From: Nicotiana tabacum
Taxonomy: Eukaryota; Streptophyta; Magnoliopsida; Solanales; Solanaceae
Direction of reading: 5' to 3'
Length of the DNA: 64,000 nucleotides
NCBI RefSeq assembly: GCF_000715075.1
Contig: NC_134090.1
Coordinates: 45,076,792-45,140,791 of the forward strand
Shown here piece after piece: positions 45,313 through 54,419 of this stretch. The position numbers and the translations under genes were made by a program. Under the pieces are notes generated by a model, which searched no databases, was not told the DNA's origin, and was given only the letters and a program-made list of their open reading frames with translations. Within the stretch, counting starts at the first letter, position 1, and every line of letters begins with the position of its first letter.

Positions 45313-46641
45313 CACTACCAAAAAAATAGCATTTAGCGACAGAATTTAGCGACAAGAGATATTCCGTAGCTAAATAACGACGGATTAGCGACAAATTTTG
45401 TAGTTTGTTTCCAAATAAGCTACAAAGAGAATTCATATCAAATATAGCGACAGAATAGCGACAAAAACTTATTTTTGTCACTAATATTAGCGCCTTTATT
45501 TTACCTACAAAATTAGCGACGTAAGTGGGGCGACAAAAATTATTAAAACATAGCGACGGATTTAACGTCAAAAAATCCGTCGCTACATTCATTTTACTTA
45601 TCAAGACATTCCAAAGTTAATTGCGACAAAAAATTTCGTCGCTAGTTTCCTTAAAATAAAATTTCATCAGATATTATTAGCGACAAAAATTAGGTCCGTC
45701 GCTAGTTCCGTTGCTAAAATCCAGTTTCCTTAAAATACAAATTCATTAGTTATTATTAGCGACAGAAATTAGTTCCGTCACTATTTCCGTAGCTAAATTT
45801 TTCATCCGAAAAATAAAGTTGCCTTTGTTAAAAGATTAGGGCACAAACGCCCACTCTTCTCTATTCAAACTCCCATTTTTTAGGTCTGGAGGATGAAAAT
45901 TGACAACCCAAAAATTGAATTTCATCATCTGAATATTCTTTGGATAGATCACTAAAGACCTTTTTAGTTCTACTGATGCTAGGTTTTGAACAAAAAGATG
46001 ATATAATCTCAACTTCGACGCCTCTTTTCCTTGAGTATTTTTCACCAACAATGTGAGTTTTTTTTCTTCAAATACAAAAAATTGGACGTGAATCTAGGGT
46101 TTATGTCTAAAAAATAGAAGAAAACTTTCAAAATTGCAAGATTTTTGCTGCAAAATTCTGAAATTCGAAGTCGTGTGTTGGTACTCCGCAAGATTCTCAG
46201 GTAAAAAGGTAAGCTTCCTTGTGATTTCATTCCTGTCTTGTAGATCTGGGCTCAATCTTGCTAAAATAGATGTTTCTTGCATGATTTCTCTTGCGAACAA
46301 ACTATCATTAGAGGTATACATATTTTCTTCTTTGCAGTTGCCTTTTGAGCTTTCATTTCCACTTTCTGAAACGTTTTTATGGAATAACTAAACCATCATT
46401 TGAGTGTATACATACATGAGTTTTTTCTTTTTGAATTAATTTACTTTTTTGGGTCAAGTTCTTAGGATTAATCCTGCATACTCTTCATGCTAATTTTAGG
46501 GATAAAAATGTCACCTTTTAATCTTTTTTTTCAAAGATTATTTATGGGAATTTCATATCTTTCTTCTCCCTTTCTGGATAAGGATACTTCTTCTTGAAAA
46601 ATCCCTTCACTTGTTTTTTCAACTCACTGTATGTAAACGTA
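45313..46641 (+). mobile_element. CACTA (En/Spm-like) transposon, 5' part
   Basis: It begins CACTACCAAAAAAATAGC, typical of plant CACTA termini, and then has dense subterminal repeats. From about 45840 it changes to an AT-rich region resembling the 5' end of a transposase gene, but no transposase motif is recognisable. It is split by element C at 46642 and continues at 57050. The other terminus is not in the window. Confidence 0.75.
45326..45800. repeat. TAGCGAC subterminal repeats of the CACTA
   Basis: At least ten copies of TAGCGAC occur, together with their reverse complement GTCGCTA. Several face each other to form long stems, such as TAGCGACGGAT with ATCCGTCGCTA at about 45552-45586, and GCGACAAAAA near 45621 with TTTCGTCGCTAG. 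These are presumed transposase-binding sites. Confidence 0.88.
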
Positions 46642-47334
46642 TGTAACGACTCGGCCGGTCATTTTGAGAATTAATGCTCTGATCCCCTATTAACTGTTTT
46701 CTCCATGTTTATTTCTGCTATTGTGATTTGCCGAAAAGACTCATTTTGAGTTTCGGAGTGTTTTGGGACACTTAGTCCCTAAATGAGAGCTTATGCTTTA
46801 GAATTTGGACCGTAGTCGAAGCAGTGTGAAGACGGCCTCGGAATGGAATTCTGTCGATTCTGTTTGCTTCGTTAGTGATTTCAGGCTTAGGGGCGTGTTC
46901 GGATTGGGTTTTGGAGGTCCGTAGCCTATTTAGGCTTGAAATGTCGAAAGTTGAATTTATGAAGTTTCTGGATCGATGGTGAGATTTTGATATCGGTGTC
47001 GAAATCTAATTTAAAAAGTTGGAATAGTTCCGTAGTATTGAATGTGACTTGTGTGCAAAATTTGAGGTCAATCGGACATGGTTTAGTTGGTTTCGGCATT
47101 GGTTGTAAAATTTTGAAATCTTAAGTTCATTAAGTTTGGATTGGAGGGTGATTCATGATTTTAGCATTGTTTGGGGTGATTTGAGGGCTCGACTGAGTTT
47201 GTATGGTGTTTTAGGATTGGTTGGTATTGTTGGTTGAGGTCTCAGGGGCCTCGGATGGGTTTCAGATGCTCAACAGATCATTTTTGAACTTAAGAAGATG
47301 GCAGATTTTGCCGGTATTTTATTGCAGAAGGTTT

Positions 47335-47605
47335 GTTCTTCGCATTCACAAAGAAGAGCTTGGTCAGGGGGAGAAAATGCTCTTCGCGTTCGCGAGCCAG
47401 GGGACGCATTCGCATAGGATTGGACTCCAGTGAATCGTGAATGCGTGAGTGGCGTCGCATTCGTATAGGGAAAATTGGAGCAGCTGGGACCCAAGGAGTT
47501 TTCTCATCGCGGTCGCGAAGGCTCTGGCAGCTGAAGCTTCGCATTCACGAGAAGGAGCTCACGTTCGCGATGAAGGACACATCTAGGCAGAATTTAAATT
47601 CCAAA
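47335..47605 (+). promoter_or_regulatory. CG-rich word cluster in LTR C
   Basis: Words built on TTCGCATTCAC, TTCGCGTTCGCGA and CGTGAATGCGTGA recur about ten times before an AATTTAAATT box near 47590. The 3' LTR copy is at 55105-55340. Position matches the clusters in LTRs A and B, but the words differ. Confidence 0.45.
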
Positions 47606-48434
47606 ATTGAGGGTTTGAGTTCATAACTCAAAAATTGGATTGAGAGCTCGGTAGGAGGCAAAATTTGGAGAGATTTTCGGAGGAAGTTTGTGGGTAATGA
47701 TTCCTAACTCCTTTTTGATTATATCTCATTAATCTAAACATGAATTCATCATCTAATTTCGGCTTTGGGGTGAAAATTTGGAAAAGTTCTTAGACCTAAT
47801 TTTGGGATTTTGATCAAGATTTTGATATCGGATTTGAGTAAATTTTGTATGGGTAGACTCGTGAGTGAATGGGTGTTCATAATTTATGACTTTTACCCGA
47901 TTCCGAGATATGGGCCCGGGGAGGATTTTTGGGCGTGTTTCTATTTTCTTGCCTTAGCTTCGATTTCATTAGATAAATTAGTTGTTTGTAGTTGTATTTA
48001 CGTTATGATATTGATTTGATTAGATTTGGGCCACTCGGAGTTGGATACTCATGGCAAGAGCATGATATCGGATTGATTTCGAGCTGTTTTGAGGTAAGTG
48101 GCTTGCCTAATCTTGTGTGGGGGAACTTCCCTTATGATTTTGGTACTGTTGCTATATGAATGTTGTGTACGTGAGGTGACGAGTGCGTACATGTGCTAAT
48201 TGTTGAAAAACCCCATTTTCATTAAGTAAATATCTATGTTTTCTTGTGACTGAGCAACACTAGTATATGAAGCCTCCTGTTTAGCTTAGGAAAGCATGCT
48301 TATGTGACTTAACTGTCTTACCTGCTTTAACTGCTTACTTGGATTTTGTGTAGAATGTTTAGAGTAGAAATTTCCTGTCTTCCTGATTCGAACTTGAATA
48401 GAATTGTAGGATTCTTTCTTGAGACTATTGTGTA

Positions 48435-48660
48435 TTTACTTTGGGACTACGAATCAGTATTCCGGGAGTTGCAGTAGGTCCGTTGTGTCATTTGAGACTT
48501 CATATCGATATTTCGGGAGATCCCCCTATACATTTATAATTGGGACTACAGGACGATATCTCGGGAGATCCCATTACTTTTGGACTACGGGACAATATCC
48601 CAGGACATCCTCAGCACATTTATGTTTGGGACTACGGGATGATATCCTAGGAGATCCCCG
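48435..48660 (+). repeat. GGGACTACGGGACGATATCCC minisatellite, LTR C
   Basis: Five or six units of about 45-60 bp have GGGACTACG, a dyad (CGGGA-CGATA-TCCCG in the best copies) and GGAGATCCCC. The 3' LTR copy at about 56190-56425 is cleaner; 56347-56361 is a perfect 5-bp stem. Confidence 0.85.
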
Positions 48661-49296
48661 ATTACTATCTCTATGTATTGAGTTATTTCTTTCTATGATT
48701 TCGCCTTTATTGGTTGTTAGAATTTAATTATACTATCTCATTTTACATTATTTTACCTTGTTATATATATAACCAGTAGGTCCCTAACCTGATCTCAGCA
48801 CTACTCGATCGAGGTTAGGCTTGGCACTCATTGGGTACCGTTGTGGTGTACTCATGCCCTTTCCTGCATATGTTTTTCATGTGCAGATCTAGGTTCTACT
48901 TCTCAGTCATACTTCTAGTGAGGCGAGGCGATCTATAGACTTTTAGGTATATCTGTCGCATCCGCAGACCTAGAAGTCCCTCTCTATTCCTCCTTTAGTT
49001 ACAAACTTCCTGTATTTTTCTTCGTTGTTAGATTTTCTGGAGATTAGATACACTATGTACTTCTGTAGCTTGTGATTTCATGAGATTCTGGGTTTTGGGA
49101 GTGTTATTTTTGGTAGAGAGTGTTATTATTGTATATGTCGAGCGGCATTTTAAATAATTTATCTATATATATACATGTTAGATGGTTAGTTTGTACTCTT
49201 AAATTTCTTTTTCTGCAAATTGTTAGATTTACCTAGTCGTAGATACTAGGTGTCATCACGCCAGTTCACGGAGGGAGAACCTGGGTCATGACAAGT

Positions 49297-49308
49297 TGGT
49301 ATCAGAGC
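49297..49308 (+). promoter_or_regulatory. Primer-binding site, element C
   Basis: TGGTATCAGAGC starts four bases after the LTR end. It is an initiator-Met-type primer site. Confidence 0.92.
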
Positions 49309-49364
49309 TCTAGGTTCATAGGAGTCATGAATCACAAGCTAGTTTATTAGAGTCTCGCGGATCG

Positions 49365-49382
49365 GTACGGAGACGTCTGTAC
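49365..49382 (+). ncRNA. Conserved leader hairpin, element C
   Basis: GTACGGA-GACG-TCTGTAC pairs at seven positions with one G-T pair. The surrounding GTCTCGCGGATCG and TTATCTTCGAGAGGCTA are also conserved with A and B. Confidence 0.6.
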
Positions 49383-49494
49383 TTATCTTCGAGAGGCTAT
49401 GTAACTATTAAGAAATTCCACTTCATTTGATTTCCTTGTCGTGCGAGATTTTTGATATCAAAACTCTAAATCTCTGTCTTCTATTCTCTCACAG

Positions 49495-50892
49495 ATGGGG
49501 AGGACACGTGCTACCGGAGATGACCAGGCACCCGCACCCCATACTAGAGGTGCTAGAGATCGAGGCCAAGGGTAGAGGCCGAGATGCGCATGTGGTGCAG
49601 CTAGAGCACCAGCGCAAGATACTATAGAGGAGCCACCGACAGCTCCAGCCGTAGCCCAGACACCTGATACACCTACTGCCACTACAACTCCAGCTCTCCA
49701 GGAGATCTTTGCACAGTTCATGAGCATGTACACCACTCTATCTCAAGCAGGGTTGATTCCCCTTGCTACAGCCACATCTCAGGCCGGAGGAGGAGTATAG
49801 ACTCCTACTGCCCGCACTTCAGAGTAGTGGGTCCAGGTTGATCAGATCCCAGAGATTATACCGGTACCGCCTATAGCCCCAGTTTAGCCCGAGGATAGGG
49901 TAGCAACTTCGGAGGATGAGCAGCAGAGACTTGAGAGGTTCAAGAAGTACAAGCCTCCTACATTCAGTGGTCTAACATCAGAGGATGCTATAGGACTGGA
50001 AGAGTGCTACTGTATCCTCCGCAATATGGGTATATCAGGATCGAGTGTTGTTTCTTTCACTGCCTTCCAGGTTTGAGGAGCAGCCTATCAATGGTGGCGT
50101 ACTTTTGAGTTGGACTGTCCAGCTGAGGCAGCTTCCCTCATATGGACCCAATTTTCAGATATGTTCTTGAGGGAGTATGTTCCTTAGAGCTTTAGGGATG
50201 CATGGCGCATAGAGTTTGAGCATCTACGCTAGGGTACTATGATTGTTTCAAAAGTATGTTGTCTGTTTCACTGACTTGGCTAGGCATGCACCGGCCTTGG
50301 TTTCTATAGTTTGTAAGAGAGTTTGCTGGTTTATTGAGGGGCTCACTCCCAGCATCAGGTCCAGCATGGCCCGGGAGTTGGAGATAGATATTTCTTATCA
50401 GCAGGTGGTGAGCATTACTAGGAGAGTAAAGGGCATGCTTGCTCGGGATAGAGAGGAGAGGGAGGCCAAGAGGTCTCGAGAGTCGGGCCATTATTTTGGT
50501 ACCCGTGCTCCAACTGCAATTCGTCATGGTATTGTTATATGAGTCACCCCGTTCATTCAGCTCTTCCAGCAGCGAGTGGTATTCTAGCTCCTCCTAGACC
50601 TTAGGAGCCTTATTATGCACCTCCAATATCTAGTGGGCCTCCTGCACGGGGTGCTTTCAGTGGTTAGTCTAGTAGACCTGGCCCGAGCCAATCACCGCCG
50701 CCATGTCCTCCCAGATCTTGTTTTGAGTGTGGCGACACACGCCATATGGTGAGGGATTGCCCCAGATTTAGGAGGGGTGCACCTCCGCAGAGTTCCCAGG
50801 CTATGATCACAGCCCCAGTTGCTACTCCACCTGCTCAGCCAGCTAGAGGTAGAGGTTGGGGAGATAAAGGTCATCCTAGAGGGGGAGGTTAA
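49495..50892 (+). pseudogene. Gag of element C
   Basis: The start MGRTRATGDDQAP at 49495 corresponds to MVRTPATGQGG of B. A stop follows after 26 codons. The core FKKYKPPTFSGLTSEDAIG (about 49938) to FSDMFLREYVP is split by TGA and TAG stops. The zinc knuckle C-x2-C-x4-H-x4-C at 50719-50760 is intact. Many stops are TAG in places where CAG is expected. Confidence 0.88.
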
Positions 50893-50959
50893 GCCGGATA
50901 TTATGACCTTCCTTCCCGTACTGAGGATATTACCTCCGATTCTGTCATCAGAGTATTGT

Positions 50960-51500
50960 TTCGGTCTGTCATAGAGATGTATCGGTTCTATTCGATCTAG
51001 ACTCCACTTATTCTTATGTGTCCTCTTATTTTGCCCCGCATTTGGGCGTATCTCGGGATTCCTTGAGTTCCCCTATTTATATTTCTACTCCTGTGGGAGA
51101 TTCTCTTATTGTGGACCGCGTTTATCGGTCGTGTTTGATTGCTCTTAGTGGTTTTGAGACCAAAGCTAATTTATTATTGCTCAGCATGGTAGATTTTGAT
51201 GTTATCTTGGGCATGGACTGGTTGTCACCCCATTATGTTATTTTTGATTGTCATGCCAAAACCGTGACGTTGGCTATGCCAGGTGTACCGCGAGTAGAGT
51301 GGAGGGTTACTTTAGATCACACTACCAATAGAGTTATTTCATTTCTTAAGGCTCAGTGAATGGTTGAGAAGGGGTGTGACGCGTATCTAGCCTATGTGAG
51401 AGATGTCAGTGTTAATATCCCTACATTTGATTTAGTCCCAGTAGCACGGGATTTTCTTGATGTGTTTCCAGCTGATCTTTCGGGTATACCACCTGACAGA
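50960..51500 (+). pseudogene. Protease of element C
   Basis: The active-site loop reads FDLDSTYSYVSSYFA where FDPGSTYSYV is expected, keeping the Asp but losing Pro-Gly. MVDFDVILGMDWLSP and DCHAKTVTLAMPGV follow. The frame ends at TGA 51357-51359 (CGA to TGA) and restarts at once with MVEKGC. Confidence 0.85.
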
Positions 51501-52330
51501 AATATTGATTTTGGCATTGATTTGTTGCCGTGCACTCAGCCCATTTCTATTCCTCTTTATCGTATGGCTCATCCTGAGTTAAAAGAGTTGAAGGATAAAT
51601 TACACGAATTTCTTGATAAGGGCTTTATTTCGGCCTAGTGTGTCACCTTGGGGTGCTCCTGTCTTGTTTGAAAAGAAAGAGGATGGTTCTATGCATATGT
51701 GCATTGATTATCGCCAGTTGAACAAAGTTACAGTGAAGAACCGGTATCCTTTGCCTCGTATTGATGACATGTTTGATTAGTTATAGGGTGCTCGAGTGTT
51801 TTCTAAGATTGACTTGCATTTAGGTTATCATCAGTTGAAGATTCGGGAGCTAGATATCCCGAAGATTGCTTTCAGGACTCGGTATGGTCATTATGATTTC
51901 CTTGTTATGTTATTTGGGATGATTAATTCCCCAGCAGCATTTATGCATTTGATGCACAGTGTATTCCGACCCTATCTTGACTCGTTCGCATTGTCTTTAT
52001 TGATGACATTCTGGTATATCCCCAGAATCGGGAAGATCATGAGCAGCACCTAAGGACAGTGCTTCAAACTTTGAGAGAAAAGAAATTATATGCAAAGTTC
52101 TCGAAATGTGAGTTCTAGTTGGATTTCGTGGCATTATTAGGTCACGTGGTATCGAGTGAAGGGATCAAGGTGGATCCGAAGAAAGTGGAAGCAGTGCAGA
52201 GTTGGCCCAGACCATCCTCTGCTGTAGAGATCCGTAGTTTTCTTATCTTGGCGGGTTACTACTGTCGATTTGTTAAGGGATTTTAATCTATTACAGCACC
52301 TATGACCAGGCTGACCCAGAAGGGTGCTCC
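51501..52330 (+). pseudogene. Reverse transcriptase of element C
   Basis: After [21 protein letters not shown] a frameshift occurs. Then come [23 protein letters not shown], two TAG stops (51778-51780, 51784-51786), and [13 protein letters not shown] with the first Asp kept. FIDDILVYP is readable after a one-base shift near 51990. The thumb continues to about 52330 with more stops. Confidence 0.87.
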
Positions 52331-52409
52331 GTTTAGGTGGACAGAACAGTGTGAGGAGAGCTTTCAAAAGCTTAAGACAGCTTTGACTACAGCCCTAGTA
52401 TTGATATTG

Positions 52410-52790
52410 CCTACAGGTTAGGGGTCTTATAGTGTCTATTGTGATGCCTCGAGGATTGGCTTTGGAGAGGTATTGATGCAGGACGGTAGAGTGATTGCCT
52501 ACGCATCCCGACAGCTGAAAGTACATGAGAAGAATTATCATGTCCATGATCTCGAGTTAGCTGCTATTGTTCACGCCTTGAAGATCTGGCGTCATTATTT
52601 TTACGGTGTTCCTTGTGAGATCTACACTGATCACCAGAGTTTGCAGCATCTTTTCAAGAAGAAGGACCTTAATTTGCATCTGAGGAGGTGGTTAGAGCTG
52701 CTTAAGGACTATGACATCACTATATTGTACCACCTAAGAAAGGCCAATGTGGTGGCCAATGCTTTGAGTTGTCAGGCAGAGAGTTTGGGG
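52410..52790 (+). pseudogene. RNase H of element C
   Basis: The frame 52473-52841 and the preceding bases give [29 protein letters not shown] and [17 protein letters not shown], so the Asp-Glu-Asp residues are visible. It ends [13 protein letters not shown]. This is the region missing in B. Confidence 0.88.
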
Positions 52791-53930
52791 AGTTTGGCTT
52801 ATCTACCAGTAGCAGATAGGCCCATGGCGATGGATGTTTAGGCCCTAACCAGCTAGTTTGTGAGGTTGGATATTTCGGAGTGCAGTCGGGTTCTAGCTTG
52901 TGTGATTTCTCGGTCTTCCTTGTTTGATCGTATCAAAGAGTGTCAGTATGATGATCCTCGTTTGCTTGCCCTTAAGGACAAGGTTCTGCATGGTAATGCT
53001 AGAGATGCGACCATTGGTGATGATGGGGTATTGAGGATACAGAGTCGGGTATGTGTACCCAATGTTAATAGGCTTCGGGAGTTGATTCTAGAGAAGGCCC
53101 ACGGTTCACGGTATTCCATCCACCCAGGTGTCGCGAAGATGTATCAGGATTTAAGGCAGCACTATTGGTGGAGGTGGATGAAGAAAGATATAGTTCGGTT
53201 TGTAGCTCGGTGCCTCAATTGTCATCAGGTGAAGTATGAGCACTAGAGGCCGGGTGGTTTACTTCAGCAGATAGAGATTTCAGAGTGGAAATGGGAGTGG
53301 ATCACCATGGACTTCGTAGTTGGACTCCCATGGACTTTGAGAAAGTTTGATGCCATTTGGGGATTGTGGATCGGCTGACCAAGTCCGCACACTTCATTTT
53401 GTGTGTACTACCTATTCTTCGGAGCGGTTGGCAGAGATTTATATCCGGGAGATTGTTCGTATGCATAGTATTCCAGTTTCTATCATTTCAGATAGAGGTA
53501 CTCAGTTCACATCACGGTTCTGGAGGGACAGCATGAGTTGGGTACTCGGGTGGAGTTGAGCATAGTATTTCACCCCTAGACGGACGGATAGTCCACCCCC
53601 AGATGGATGGATAGTCCGAGCGCACTATTTAGATTCTTGAGGATATGTTCCATGTATGTGTGATGGAGTTTGGAGATTCTTGGGATCATTTCTTGCCACT
53701 TGCAAAGTTTGCCTACAACAACAGTTATCAGTCCAGCATTCAGATGGCACCGTACGAGGCTTTGTATGGTAGGAGGTGTAGATCCCCGGTGGGTTGGTTC
53801 GAGCCAGGCAAGGCTAGATTATTGGGCACAGACTTGGTTCAGGACGCTTTGGAGAAGGTTAAGGTGATTTAGGATAGACTCTGCACAGCCCAATCCAGAC
53901 AGAAGAGTTATGGGACCGGAAGGTTTGCGA
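52791..53930 (+). pseudogene. Integrase of element C
   Basis: The zinc-binding region SIHPGVAKMYQDLRQHYWW...CLNCHQVK is followed by TAG (53244-53246), then MDFVVGLPWTL, a frameshift near 53370, and SIISDRGTQFTSRFW. Beyond it a 24-bp tandem duplication with TAG at 53577-53579 disrupts the segment that carries the catalytic Glu. LPLAKFAYNNSYQSSIQMAPYEALYGRR and the C-terminal part follow, with further shifts. Confidence 0.88.
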
Positions 53931-54340
53931 TGTTTCATTTATGGTTGGAGAGCGGGTCTTGCTTTGGGTTTCACCTATGAAGGGCATTATGAGATTTGGG
54001 AAGAAGGGGAAATTGAGACCGAGGTTTATTGGTCCTTTTGAGGTATTGTGACATGTTGGGGAGGTTGCTTATGAGCTTGCCTTACCTCCCAGCTCGGTAG
54101 GAGTTCATCCGGTATTTCATGTTTCGATGCTCCGGAGGTATCATGGTGATCCATCGCACGTGTTAGATTTCAGTTCAGTTCAGCTGGAAAAGGATCTATC
54201 TTATGTTGAGAAGCCAATGGTTATATTGGACAGGCAGGTTCGAAAGCTGAGGTCAAAGAGTATTGCATCAATAAAGGTTCAGTGGCGGGGTTAGTCGGTC
54301 GAGGAGGCGACTTGGGAGACCGAGCAGGATATGTGAAGTC
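53931..54340 (+). pseudogene. GPY/F and chromodomain-like tail of C
   Basis: Readable pieces are GEVAYELALPPS, VHPVFHVSMLRRYHGDPSHVLDFSSVQL and KVQWRG, then TAG (54292-54294), SVEEATWETEQDM, TGA and SRYPHLF. This matches the tail of B and marks both as Del/Tekay-type chromoviruses. Confidence 0.85.
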
Positions 54341-54383
54341 GTTACCCTCATCTTTTCATCAATTCAGGTATGTCTTTATGCTC

Positions 54384-54419
54384 GTTCGAGGAAGAACGAA
54401 TGTTTTAAGAGAGGGAGGA
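54384..54419 (+). promoter_or_regulatory. PPT hairpin and polypurine tract of C
   Basis: GTTC-GAGGAA-GAAC (54384-54397), then AAGAGAGGGAGGA (54407-54419) directly before the 3' LTR. Confidence 0.75.

Larger units (their letters stand above)
46642..49293 (+). repeat. 5' LTR of C (2.65 kb)
   Basis: It starts TGTAACGACTCGGCCGGTC and ends GGGTCATGACA. A GC-rich word cluster (GTTCGCGA, CGCATTCGC, CGTGAATGCG) is at 47385-47580, and a 40-60 bp minisatellite of ATATC dyads at 48435-48660. Confidence 0.9.
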
